From the NCBI GenBank assembly GCA_946965045.2, contig OX337229.1:3348001-3412000 (forward strand): a stretch of 64,000 bases of DNA, read 5' to 3'. This document shows, in pieces, positions 1 to 10,268 of this stretch. How positions within the stretch are numbered: position 1 is the first letter of the stretch; each line of letters begins with the position of its first letter. The notes beneath the pieces are model-generated. The model did no database searches. It saw only the letters and a program-made list of their open reading frames with translations, and was not told the origin of the DNA. The stretch comes from Epithemia pelagica (taxonomy: Eukaryota > Bacillariophyta > Bacillariophyceae > Surirellales > Surirellaceae). The position numbers were made by a program, and so were the translations under genes.

Positions 1-1038
1 AGTCCTTTCCTCGGTGAGCCATGTTTGGTTAGCCCTTCTTCTTCCTGTGATTCCACATCAATTAGCCCTTCCTCTTCCTGTGATTCCACATCGATTAGCC
101 CTTCTTCTTCCTATGGTTCCACATCGCCGTTGTCGGTAACATCTCAATGGTTGAAGGAATCGAATGCTTTCTTTTCATCGAAAAAGCTCACGGAAGCACT
201 AGAAAACCCACCGTCTGATTGGTCAACATGGCACAAACTCTTGAACAAAGCACTAACATTTGTTCCAGGATTGGCCGATCTTTCAGAAGCCAATCTTGAA
301 CTTTCGGCTTTTCCTAATCTGTCACCAGAGGAAATTCAAGAGAGATGGGACAAGATCCTGTTTCTACTCAAGTGCGCCTACGCCATTCAAGAGCTTTTGC
401 CCCTTCCTGTCTTGTCCGAAGCACCGAACGGTGCCCTCCATGCCGTCTTGGGTCTGGTTCGACCCAAACGAAAGGGTAATTCTTCTGAGGCGGTCTCGAT
501 TTCATTGATTGTACAGCGCCTCATTCATGACCATCCAGTCGAACTCTACCGGCTTCAAGAGTCGACTGGTCGTTTGCCACTTCACGTGGTCTGCGCAGCT
601 CCCTGTAACAAACTGCGACAAAGTCTGGTATGCGCGGTGCTCCATGCCAACCCGGATGCAGTGACTCTTCGAGATGACCAGGGAATCTATCCATTGCATT
701 TGGCCTGCCAAGCCGGGTACCCATTCGAACCAACACTGGAATTACTCTGGGCAACGGCACCCTACGTGTCCGAACTTCCTTGTCCATGTTGCCCCCCACA
801 GCTCTTGGCGCAACATGAAGAAATGAAGTCTCTTTGCTGCAGCAGCAGCAGCTGTAGTAAATCTACGACGACATCGTGCACCCAATGCACCGACGTTGTG
901 AGTTTGGAGGAAAATGACGAGGACGATGGTTCAGATGGGGGCCTCAGCACGTCTTTTGAAACAGTCTACACGGTGCTACAGTCCGACCCGTACATTTTGG
1001 CGTTTGGGCAAGCCCACCGATGTGGCGCAAATTCGTAA
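1..1038 (+). CDS. Ankyrin-repeat-like protein, 5' partial
   Basis: The reading frame is already open at base 1 with no in-frame ATG near the edge, so the gene begins upstream of the window. The visible part starts with three 33-bp tandem repeats (28-126) that encode an 11-residue Ser-rich unit. A helical middle section follows, then two ankyrin-like repeats recognisable by the phrases GRLPLHVVCAA and GIYPLHLACQAG, each preceded by a helix ending in HPVEL or NPDAV. The tail is acidic and Ser/Cys-rich (CSSSSCSKSTTTS, then EENDEDDGSDGG). No catalytic domain is visible. Proteins of this style, with short degenerate ankyrin runs, are common in diatoms and are presumed scaffolds. The gene converges on the ceramide synthase gene, with 258 bp between stop codons. 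The family is fairly clear; the function is unknown. Confidence 0.7.
   Translation, partial: SPFLGEPCLVSPSSSCDSTSISPSSSCDSTSISPSSSYGSTSPLSVTSQWLKESNAFFSSKKLTEALENPPSDWSTWHKLLNKALTFVPGLADLSEANLELSAFPNLSPEEIQERWDKILFLLKCAYAIQELLPLPVLSEAPNGALHAVLGLVRPKRKGNSSEAVSISLIVQRLIHDHPVELYRLQESTGRLPLHVVCAAPCNKLRQSLVCAVLHANPDAVTLRDDQGIYPLHLACQAGYPFEPTLELLWATAPYVSELPCPCCPPQLLAQHEEMKSLCCSSSSCSKSTTTSCTQCTDVVSLEENDEDDGSDGGLSTSFETVYTVLQSDPYILAFGQAHRCGANS
28..126 (+). repeat. 33-bp tandem repeat, 3 copies, coding
   Basis: Three consecutive 33-bp units (28-60, 61-93, 94-126) encode ISPSSSCDSTS-type 11-mers. The third copy diverges (Cys-Asp becomes Tyr-Gly). Because the unit is a multiple of three, copy number can change without breaking the frame. 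More copies may lie upstream of the window. Confidence 0.9.
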
Positions 1039-1296
1039 ATAGGGAGACAAACAATACAAAAGCAAGAGTGAAAATTCATTGCTCTTCTATTACGTACATG
1101 AGCAGAGTTTGCGCAGATCCTCGTTTTCTGAAGCGTTTTGTATCTCGTTTCAGTTATGTCACGAATGAATAGGTTCCAACTAGTTTGCACGTATATATAT
1201 CGTGTGGACACGCAAAGGTTGACGGAAGCATTTGAGAGTCACATAGAGAACCCGAGCCTGGAAAAACCACTTGGTTCAGCAAAAGCGTAGGCAGTC

Positions 1297-2718
1297 TTAA
1301 TTGTCCTTCTTTTCTTCACTGACTTCATTGGGTTCTCTTGGTTTCGTCATCATTGCCGTTCCGGCTGCATTGTTGGGAGACGACGACATTGGTGGTTGTG
1401 TTGCAGCAGCAGCATCTTGTGCTTCCCCCTGTTTGTGTTCTGACAAGTCGTGGCATTCATTCTTTCGCAAAAAGGTGCCAAAGATTTGCAAAAAGATCAC
1501 AAACCAGGCCAAGTGAAGGAGAATCAAGAGTCCCAAAAGCACGTAAAAGAAATGCCGATAGTGCACATAAAGCAAGACTGGAAAACCGTCCTCCACAACA
1601 TAGTGCGATTGCGTCAAAATGGACCGGTAAATGATAAAGGGTAGGACATAGAGCCGTGTCATCATCCAAACAACCACCATGGAAAAGAAACAGGCCAAGG
1701 TCGTCCATTTCCATTTCAAGAAGTTGGCCAATTTACTCAAATCTACTGGTACGTCGGACAAATCGTGCACCAAAAAGACCATGGATCCAATCCGTGTGAC
1801 CCGACACAGAGAGGATCCAATCACCAGTAAATTGGTTACAATGTGATGAATCATCATCTCCTGAAAATCTCCGCGAACCGTCGGGCTCCATGCGAGCCGT
1901 ACAGGCATTTGCACTTGGACTTGTCCAGTTTTGGCATTTTCTTGTAAGGGACTTTGGATCTTTACTGTAAATGATATGAGCAACAGGCTGAGCATGGCAT
2001 CGAAATTGTAGGCCCCTTGAAACAGGTAGTACCAGGTCATGCCAGGTTGGACTGGGTGATTGGGAAAGCCTTGGTAGAGAGACATGGTTCCATTGGGACC
2101 GGACCACCATTCGGCGTCCCAAAAGTAATAAATGCCCAAGACCGAAATGGAACTGTGGAACAATAACCGAAAGACGTATTCCCCAAATTTGGCAATGCGC
2201 TCTTCATTGGCGGCTTCCCATTCCACACCGTGCGTACGACGACCCATCTTTCGACCAACCGAGGAGAAGAGAGGCAGCAATATGGACTTGATACAACGAA
2301 GCAGCAAGACCAAGCACAGTAATACTAGCAATGCGGTAGGGGTTGTCAAATCACCCAAGGCTGTCGATGGTGTTTCAAAGGCATACTTGTACATATAATC
2401 CCAGAGCGTCGACGGGTCCTTATCGGTTGATTCGATTGGTTGACCAGACAACTGAAATGACGACAATGACAAGCCTTGATCGTCCAAATATTCATCAAAG
2501 GATGGATAAGTGGGCATGTTTGCCATTAACGAGGGCAACTTGGCAGCCAGGTTGGAATCGTTTGGAATACCCATCGAATCTCGCCATTGTCTGCACTGCA
2601 GTGGAATGCACAAGGTATCTGCCAAGGCCGTAAACCATAAAACGGGGGCAGGAGGGTAACCACTCAAATCGAGTTGTCCATTCATATCAATTGGTGATGA
2701 CGACGATACATCCGTCAT
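1297..2718 (-). CDS. Ceramide synthase (LAG1/TLC-domain protein)
   Basis: A single-exon 473-residue membrane protein starting at ATG 2718. It has several hydrophobic segments (about 125-150, 183-200, 228-252, 340-365, 395-420). The Lag1p signature is visible: DFQEMMIHHIVTN, with the paired catalytic His at about 291-292, then RIG and HDLSDVPVDLSK (about 309-329). This is the TLC domain of ceramide synthases, which N-acylate sphingoid bases in the ER membrane. The N-terminal ~120 residues are family-specific and contain one short hydrophobic stretch. The C-terminal tail is hydrophilic, with Ala/Ser/Pro low complexity and an acidic-basic end, as in other eukaryotic homologues. No Hox-like domain is seen. 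A (CAT)n microsatellite lies at and just upstream of the start codon. Confidence 0.88.
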   Translation of the reverse strand: MTDVSSSSPIDMNGQLDLSGYPPAPVLWFTALADTLCIPLQCRQWRDSMGIPNDSNLAAKLPSLMANMPTYPSFDEYLDDQGLSLSSFQLSGQPIESTDKDPSTLWDYMYKYAFETPSTALGDLTTPTALLVLLCLVLLLRCIKSILLPLFSSVGRKMGRRTHGVEWEAANEERIAKFGEYVFRLLFHSSISVLGIYYFWDAEWWSGPNGTMSLYQGFPNHPVQPGMTWYYLFQGAYNFDAMLSLLLISFTVKIQSPLQENAKTGQVQVQMPVRLAWSPTVRGDFQEMMIHHIVTNLLVIGSSLCRVTRIGSMVFLVHDLSDVPVDLSKLANFLKWKWTTLACFFSMVVVWMMTRLYVLPFIIYRSILTQSHYVVEDGFPVLLYVHYRHFFYVLLGLLILLHLAWFVIFLQIFGTFLRKNECHDLSEHKQGEAQDAAAATQPPMSSSPNNAAGTAMMTKPREPNEVSEEKKDN

Positions 2719-3452
2719 GATGATGATGATGATGATGAGAGTTTGTTGGTTTGCTTTTCTCGTAGAGTTTTCTTTTGTGGAGATGTGCTTTGGCGTGTGC
2801 GTTACGACGTGGCCAACTTTGGCCGTAATACAAAACTCTGCAGTGACCTTTCACTGCAACTAAAGTGTCGAAACAAAGCGAAGTAAGATTGCACACGTTG
2901 TTCTTGCTTCTTGTACAAGAATCTGTTCCTTTTTCCGTGTTGTGTGTTGTGTGTGCGAGGTGCGAGGTGCGAGAGAGGTTCTCCAAGCTCCAAGTCCCCT
3001 TTGCTTGCGTTCCGCGCCGTCCGATTTGTATTTCGAGCAACGTATTGGTATTGCTACTACCGCAAAGAGTGCGTGTTGACACAATTCGTTGTGTGATGAG
3101 AATCTCTATTCCCGCTTGTAATTCCGGGACATGGACGGCCGCGCGCTCACCAAAAGGTATGCCGGAGATCGGAGATGCGACGGACGCGCATCGATTGGCG
3201 TCACCAACCACACGAAACCTACCTTACCTAGCCTTGCTCCTCGAACGACCATATCATAAAAGTAAAGTCCATGACCTTCTTTTCAATCTAGAAGTAGAAG
3301 CATTCATGCAATACCATGCGTCGATATTTGGCCTGAAATAAGTGGTTCTTCCCTTTGTCTTTCCAACTGGTGCATACGATATTGCATGTGGACAGGCATG
3401 TGCAACACAAAATGATACAATCTACCTAGTAGAAGAAGCACGGACGGCTATC
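2719..3452. other. Intergenic, no gene seen; short GT-rich repeats
   Basis: This gap holds a (CAT/ATG)n microsatellite directly upstream of the ceramide synthase start (about 2717-2738) and a GTGTTGTGTGTTGTGTG / GCGAGGTGCGAG simple-sequence tract at about 2937-2973. The open frames here lack recognisable domains and overlap these low-complexity tracts. I treat the region as 5' flank of the ceramide synthase gene and 3' flank of the next gene. Confidence 0.6.
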
Positions 3453-4850
3453 TTAACAATGAACGTAATCGGGTCGTTCGAGGAGGGTGAACCATATATA
3501 ATTGGCCTTGTGGGCTTCGTCTTCCCAGGAAATTTGCGACAATTTGGCCAACCATTCAATCCACTTGACTCGAGAGGCAAAGGATCCTGATTCCCCCAAA
3601 AACTGTAACCGGCCATGAATGTTGTTCATGGATCGGACCAAATCAAACGTGGCTTGCCATGAAGCATCATCCACTTTGACCAGTCCCATGCGTTGTTTTT
3701 GAAACAAGACATCAAAGAGTTGATTCCACCCATGAGTGGATACTGCTGGGTTTTTTGTGAGACTCAAGAGATCTCCCGCCTTGCAGTGCTCGTGGGACAT
3801 GGCTTGGGCTAAAACCTGGCAATGGGAGTCGTCCAAACCCACACCATCCAACCCCAAGCGCCACCATTTAGGTTTGTAAGCCAATACTTGGGCGAGACAG
3901 GATGATGTAATGAGAGGGACTGGGGAAGGTGCCGTACAACACAGTCGACATTCGTCCAGTTGCGGCAATTGGGCTACCGTCTCTAAGAGGGGATCCAACA
4001 AACCCTGTTGTATTGTGTCAATGTGAATCCCCAACAAGTTGAGTTGCTTCAAGCGGGATGCACCACTCAAAACTTGAACCAGGGACGCAATCTGATCTGG
4101 TGTGGATATCGACATTTGACGTAATTCCATTTCGGTCAGATGTAGATTATTATTATTTTTGTCTGGTATGTGCAAGGGAGAATGCAATGCCGGCGATTCC
4201 TCGGGCAGCTGGTGTGGTGGCTGCAACAACGACATGTGCAATACGGAAACAAGACCTTCCACATCTATCACATGGGGAGGACAGTCATCGGAACCCAATT
4301 TGAGATAGGTGAGTGTGGCAGCATGTCGAGTCCACAAGGCTTGAAACAAACGTTTTTGGTCTTGTCGTGGAATGCATTGCAAAAAATTTCCTCCCAAAAT
4401 CACATGAGTCAGACCGGCAGCATGAGATTGAATGGCGGCAGACAAGTCGTGAACCAAGGTTTGGGGACGCATGTCCCCCTCGAGCTGTGTGTGGCATTCC
4501 GAATCGGGTACCTTGAATACTTTGGAATTTGTCAAGGCATGAATAAACTCTTGCCATTGCATGTGAGGAATCTCATGTCTCGCATCATGGACCGTGTCAA
4601 TGTCCATGGTAGCTTGTTCTTCAGCGGCCCGACGATTGGCCAGTTGCATTTGTACCATGAACAAGGAACGTTGAGTCGATGCGGCCATTTCTTCTAATTC
4701 GGTTTCACTGATGTCATCCAATTCTGCGTCCTCGTCGTCCTCGTCGTCAAAGTCCTCATCGTCGTCCTCTTCTTCGTCGTCGTAACTATTCAACTCTTCA
4801 TCGGATTCCAGAATTTCGTCTTGGTCGTTGTTGTTGGCGTCCTCATCCAT
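3453..4850 (-). CDS. Acidic-N-terminus, leucine-rich-repeat-like protein, unknown function
   Basis: A 465-residue single-exon protein from ATG 4850. The first ~55 residues are almost entirely Asp/Glu. The rest contains irregular leucine-rich segments (for example LTHVILGGNFLQ, LTYLKLGS, LKQLNLLGIHI, WWRLGLDGVGLDD). These look like degenerate RNI/LRR units of about 28 residues spread over residues 140-360. No signal peptide, membrane segment or enzyme motif is visible, so a soluble cytosolic or nuclear protein is likely. The gene is head-to-head with the PPR gene, with 410 bp between start codons. I do not recognise an orthologue; the LRR reading is tentative. Confidence 0.7.
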   Translation of the reverse strand: MDEDANNNDQDEILESDEELNSYDDEEEDDDEDFDDEDDEDAELDDISETELEEMAASTQRSLFMVQMQLANRRAAEEQATMDIDTVHDARHEIPHMQWQEFIHALTNSKVFKVPDSECHTQLEGDMRPQTLVHDLSAAIQSHAAGLTHVILGGNFLQCIPRQDQKRLFQALWTRHAATLTYLKLGSDDCPPHVIDVEGLVSVLHMSLLQPPHQLPEESPALHSPLHIPDKNNNNLHLTEMELRQMSISTPDQIASLVQVLSGASRLKQLNLLGIHIDTIQQGLLDPLLETVAQLPQLDECRLCCTAPSPVPLITSSCLAQVLAYKPKWWRLGLDGVGLDDSHCQVLAQAMSHEHCKAGDLLSLTKNPAVSTHGWNQLFDVLFQKQRMGLVKVDDASWQATFDLVRSMNNIHGRLQFLGESGSFASRVKWIEWLAKLSQISWEDEAHKANYIWFTLLERPDYVHC

Positions 4851-5260
4851 GGTTCAGTAGTAACCCACTCCTGCACGTCTCTTGGAATTGTGTGAGGAAA
4901 CAGAATCCATCCATCACCAAAAACCGAGATCATTTCATCCAAGGTTATCGTGGGATCGTACGACTACCTACGATTACCGCAAGAGGTGTCAATTCCAAAT
5001 TCCAAAATCTTTCGTGTCTAAAACGCGACTGAAGTTGCAGTAGGAGCGGGACCACGACCATGTGTCTGCCCCTCGTCCGTCACAGAAGATGAGCCACACA
5101 AAGATACCATCTGCGCTCTGCGATGTATCTTTCTCTCACCGCGGTTTGACTTCGACGGTCTTTGTGTGCATACAAAGAGGGACAGGGAGGGTAGGTCCAC
5201 CTTTGGTTCGATCGACAAGGTAACAACACTACAGCAACAAACGAAGACTATCAATCCGTC
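4851..5260. promoter_or_regulatory. Divergent intergenic region (LRR-like / PPR)
   Basis: These 410 bp separate two start codons on opposite strands and presumably carry both promoters. No other coding sequence or RNA gene is visible. Confidence 0.5.
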
Positions 5261-8200
5261 ATGAGCCGTCTCTTGACTCAGGCAACCACTGTGCGTTGGA
5301 AGCATGTTCATCCTTCGACTTTTGGTTATGGCCGTGCTTCATTCATTCCAACACAAGGCTTTCCACCATGCCTGTTGTTTCGACGAGACACAAAGGTCCA
5401 CCCGCAAACGCATCGATCCCTCTTCCAGGCAGCGTTTTTACGAAAGGATGGACAAGGTGTTTCGGCATGGTCGACTGCCACCAGCCTTTCGCCGCAAACA
5501 ACGACAACAAATGTTGGATCGAGTACCACGTCTCTGCATGGCCACCATGCTTCTAATGACGACAATCTGACCGAGCCAGTTTCTTCGTTGCGACTACTCG
5601 AAGATCCCTTTTATCAGCATGTGCGATGGAGGCGTAAGGATGGTCACCGCTTCTTTATGAAACCACGTCCACCGTCCAAAAAGCAAAAGCGACGATACCA
5701 GCGTCTCAAACGGAAACAAGAACTGGAGGCCCAAAAACATGGTGCACCCGGATCCAAGGCGGGAGAAAAGCGACAAATGCTTCGAGAATCCACCAAAGAG
5801 TTTTTGGAACCCTTGCCTCCCTCCAATTCTTCGCCCGAATCGTTGGAATCCTACAATGCCGGTGATGCCGCTCTCGAATCGCTCGTGGGCAACATGAAAG
5901 AAGGTATCCCCACACCGATTCCCCGATTTTTGGGTCATCGACAGGAAACCCTCTATCAACGAGTTGCTGGGACCATGAAAACGTTTCGGCGAGATATGGA
6001 TGCCCTGGGTGGAGGGAACAATCCCATGACCCACCAAATGCTCAAGCTCAGTGATGGAGGTGCAGAATCATTGGCACAGGGGGACCAAACTCCCAATCTT
6101 GCACAATCACTCGTGTCGGACAGTGCCCTCACGACCGATCCTTCCGAAATTGAACTGCCCAAAGACAAGGATATTGCGCTGGCCGTACGAGCCTTTCGAG
6201 ATCGGTATGGGACACGACAAAGCCCGGTCGGTCTGGCCAAGGCACTCAGTCATGTCTTGCAAGACATGGGAGTTCCCTTGTCATCTTTGGGGGATTACAG
6301 TTACAATGCCCTCATGGCTTGTGCCAAAACACCGAATGAAGCTCGAAAAGTCATGGACTTGATGAAACAACAAGGTCATGCCATTTTGCCTCATTCCTGG
6401 GCCATATTGGTGGATGTTCATGCCAAGGCGGGAGATTATCAAGGCTGTGTAGCGGTTCATGAAGAAATGGCCACACATGGCTTGTCTCCCGTCTTGCCAT
6501 CCTATACGTCTCTCTTGGCAGCCTGTTACAAAGTCTGTGCCAATCCATCTCTGTCCCATGCCGAACGAGCCCAAGCACACAAGGTGGCCTGGGAAAACTG
6601 GAAAGAAATGAATATTATTGGGATTGAACCCGATGCAATGGCATTTGGTGCCTTGCTTCGTATTATTGCTACCAAGGGCATGCCGGAACGGGCCTTGAGT
6701 ATTTTGAACGAAATGCATGTCCGCAAGGTCCGTCCCACCACCTTGTGTTTTACCAGTGCTTTGCGTGCCGTGGCGCGGAGTCATGAAGTTGCCATTCGCT
6801 TTGAACGAGGATCCCGACGAAAACAAATGCGACGAGAACAAATTGCGGCTCATCATGGTAAATTGGCGCAAGAAATTCTTATTTTGGCCGAAAATGCCGA
6901 CGTGGAACATGATGATGGCTTTATCGCGGCGCTCATTTCCTGTGCCGCCGCGGCCGGCGATGTCGCCACCGCCAAGGCTATTTATGTGGCGAGTCAAATT
7001 CGAAGATTGGATCAATTTCGAACCATTGGAGACAATGACCATTTGGCGCGCTTGCGAGGAGAACGTGTGGACGATCCCGTAGACGACGACCATGCGGCAC
7101 CCCATCAACTAGTCGAGGGAGGTGGTGGTGGTAGCAGCAACAGTGGTCTCAGTACGGTTGGTCCTAGTTCCAGAGAAAGGGTGGACGAAAACAGTGTACG
7201 TATTCACAATAATGCTGTCCATGCCTTTGGAGAACGGGAATATGGTAAAGATACCAGAGTGTTGACTGCCATTGCCCGGGCCTGTGCCGGTGCTGCTGGG
7301 AAGAATGGGATTGGAACCATGTGGCAGGGACGAGAAAATGAAGGATTCTTGTGTATCAATTCACTCCGACTACTCAAGACTAGGGGGGTGCCCAACTATA
7401 CCGATACCTCCATTCCTGGTGAATCGCGCGGAGATTACTGGCAAGAAGAAAAAGATACCATTGAAGGTAGAGAACATGAATGGGGCCGGAAACATGGACG
7501 ACCATACAAAGGGCTTATCCCCGAAGATAATCCACAAACAAGTATTTATGATCTTGATGGAGAGATGCGAGACATGATTTTGGATGAGCATGGTGACAAA
7601 AAGCCAGAATTCCGCAATATGAACTTTGAAGATGCTTGGAAACTGAAATATGGGGCCAGTGACCGAATGTTTCTTGAAGTTAAAAGAGCCAAGGGCTTTA
7701 TTCTTGGTGAGGCTGATATGGCCAAACTAGATGCAGGAGGAAACTCTTCTGTGTTACCCCTGTCGGCAGGGTCCCCCGACGAAGCGAATAGTAGTGAGAG
7801 TGACGGAGGGACCTCGAGTGGAATCGGTGAGTTTGCTGTGTCGAGTGGCGTGGGAAATGGCACCCCTGTAGGTGGTGACGAGGAAGGACTTGAATTTAAC
7901 TACACAACCATGACATGGGAAACAAAATCAACCTCATCATTGAAAGACTCGAATACCATGAACAAGAACGTTGAGGTAGAAGAGGAAAGCATGAGTGGAA
8001 CGCAAAGTCAAGGAGTAGAGGAAGATACGGAAACAAAGTACTATGATACTCCCAACACAAGCCACAAATCGACGTCAGTTGTGGCACGTTTGGAAGAGAG
8101 CACCACGACGGCCGTAACTCCAGCAAAAGATCTTGATGACCTGGAGCAGTCAATGTTCGGACGAATCGAGAACACCAAGGGAAAACGACCACTAGGGGGA

Positions 8201-9665
8201 AATTATGAGGTAAGTTTCTCGTGTAGCGAGCACTTTTTCATACGCCATGCAAGCACGTTACCAGAAGTTCGGATCACCTTGCGATGTCAAGATTCCACGG
8301 ACTTTTCTCTGGATCGACGCCTGGCGAGAGTATTGCATCAATAAAGTCTATTGTTTAGTGGTGTTGCCTTTCGTCCGTTGCCATCATGATTAACAACTCA
8401 TATGATGCAAAACTCGCTCACCTTTATCACAACAGAGTACGGAAAAAGATGCCGGCAAGAATCAATCGACAAGGACCGTCAAAAGCTTCGAAGAGTTCTA
8501 TTCGGAGCTCAAACAAGACTTTGCGATTGCAGGGCTTTCAAATGACATTCCCGACGAGGTAGAAGCACGCGCTATGTTTTCAATCCTTCGTCCAGGTTTG
8601 GCTAGTAAAAAGAACACGAATGAGTCGGAAGAAGGCGTAGACACGTCGAGCACAGTGAATGAATCGCGTGCTCGTGATATCCAGTCACCCACGATCAATG
8701 TTGATGGAACTTCCTTAGGTATGACTCAGTCGCAGGGAAGTTTGAGAACACTTGATCTAGAGTTGCCGAATTTGGAAACCGAGCAAGATGGCAGCTCTGG
8801 GGATAACTTGCCCTTGAGCGATCTGCAATCGGGTGAAGTTGATACCATACAGGATGGGCTCTCCAAATCTGGTACTTCGGACATACAACAAGAGACCGAA
8901 GAGGCCGAAATGATTCCTGAAGAGTTAGAAGAGCTACGGGAGATTCTACCCATGTTCTCTGATAAGCGACTAAAACGGATCCTTGCCGTGTTTCATACAT
9001 CCCTTGGTGACCCTTCGATGTTGGACCTGGTCTTAGTCGTACGGGAAAGAATGCCGGACTATATCGACAACGCATGGTTACGAAAAATGAGCAATTTAAC
9101 AGCATCATATCTTATGGCGGAAGCAGAACAGAAGGACCATGTTGACACACATTTCTTGAACTCAATCTTATCCTTGATTGCTTCATGTGGACGAATAAAC
9201 GAGGCTCTACAGTTCCATCAGACTGAATTCAAGAAGCGAAATTTGGAGCCCACAGTACACAGTGATCGATTGGTGTTCGAAATGTTCCTTGCACAGAATA
9301 GGTTCCAGAGAGCAATGGCGTTTAAACAAAAACTTGCAGGTCAGTCTCGAAAGATCGACATCAAGTGCTACGGAACACTGGTCGAGTATTGCGCCAGGCG
9401 ACGACAGAGCGGATCCGCGTTAATGCTAATCAGAGAGTGCATGAAGGTACATGGAACACCTCCGGATGAATCGGGACTACGGTTTCTACGAAAAGTACTC
9501 AATCATCAAGGAATCGACGATGATCCAGAAGTGTTGAGGATGATCGGTCAGGATCCAATGTATTGGGTAAAGCGCAGTGGACAGGAAGCACAACTCACTA
9601 ATCCCAGAAAAGGATACAAGCAACACATGGTCAGACAAATCCGAAATGCCCCGCTTCGTGGCTGA
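5261..9665 (+). CDS. Large pentatricopeptide-repeat (PPR) protein, probably organellar
   Basis: Two exons, 5261-8209 and 8436-9665, are joined by a 226-bp GT-AG intron (8210-8435, phase 0), giving about 1392 residues. The N-terminus is basic and Arg/Ser/Thr-rich, consistent with a mitochondrial or plastid presequence (inference). A Lys/Arg-rich stretch follows (about 120-165). At about residues 345-520 there are tandem 35-residue PPR-type helical pairs (SYNALMACAKTPNEARKVMD, SWAILVDVHAKAGDYQG, AFGALLRIIATKGMPERALS). More degenerate pairs lie near residue 550 and in exon 2 (about residues 1205-1345). PPR proteins bind organelle RNA for processing, stability or translation. A long acidic, Ser-rich linker spans the exon junction. 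Without the intron the frame would end at 8344, so exon 2 should not be called as a separate gene. Confidence 0.85.
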
Positions 9666-9710
9666 GTTAATATGTATGTCTTTCGAGTATTGTCTCTGAC
9701 AGATCATACC

Positions 9711-10195
9711 ATGCCTTCCGACTTTCCGCCAACTTACACCACAGCGGACGTATTGACAGTATTGCAGTATCCAGATCGTTTAAACGACAGTTTGTTGCGG
9801 CGGGAAAAGAATGCGTCTGATGTAGTGAATCGCATTTCTGTAAGTATTACAGTCATTAGCGTTTATAAGACTGCTTTACAAAGTTTAGCACTTCGTTCTT
9901 CAGATTCTAGAGAGGAGTCCATCGCTACAGGAAGGGGTAACACGTAGTCCTTGGTCGCCCGTTTACGAAGATACCGCAAAAGTACAACTGCAGTAGTATT
10001 CTCTCACGTTTTGAAACGGCCATCCAAAGTGTTGTCCATGAGTGGTGCAGGGGAGAACAAGAAGAGCAGCCCGGGTGATGCCTATTGCGATATGCATGTC
10101 CACTTATGCCATTTGATTTCGCGTCGCATATGCGTCATTTACATCAATTGTACTCCTCCTCTTACGAGAGGTATAAGAAGGGAGCTCGGATGTAG
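9711..10195 (+). pseudogene. Small coding-like fragment with conflicting frames
   Basis: An ATG at 9711 opens 43 codons ending at a good donor (GTAAGT at 9840). After the acceptor CAG at 9901-9903 the frame continues for 30 codons to TAG 9994-9996. One base later a different frame reads SILSRFETAIQSVVHEWCRG and on to an in-frame TGA (10076-10078), then resumes as MPFDFASHMRHLHQLYSSSY to TAG 10193-10195. Each piece looks protein-like, but I could not connect them by GT-AG splicing with matching phase. A decayed gene, an unusual intron, or a sequencing error are all possible. I do not recognise the product. Confidence 0.25.
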
Positions 10196-10268
10196 TGAAA
10201 GAATCATTTTTCAGGTCTGAGTGTGCATGTATTGAGTTTCTCCCTCTATCATTATGTTTCTCCATTCA

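Noticed and set aside
2687-3211. 174-residue frame with a His-rich end on the minus strand
   Set aside because: It is largely the translation of a (CAT)n microsatellite and simple GT repeats, overlaps the ceramide synthase start and has no domain.
8436-9665. Second PPR half as a separate gene starting at ATG 8574
   Set aside because: A clean donor at 8210 and acceptor at 8435 join it in phase to the upstream gene, and the frame is open from 8436.
9904-10078. Ornithine decarboxylase antizyme with +1 frameshift at the TAG
   Set aside because: The position of the shift fits in principle, but the protein pieces do not resemble antizyme and the following TGA is not explained.
10076-10268. Selenocysteine codon at TGA 10076 with a downstream SECIS
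   Set aside because: I see no SECIS-like fold with the required AUGA/GA quartet before the neighbouring gene, and no known selenoprotein similarity. Kept only as a low-ranked option.
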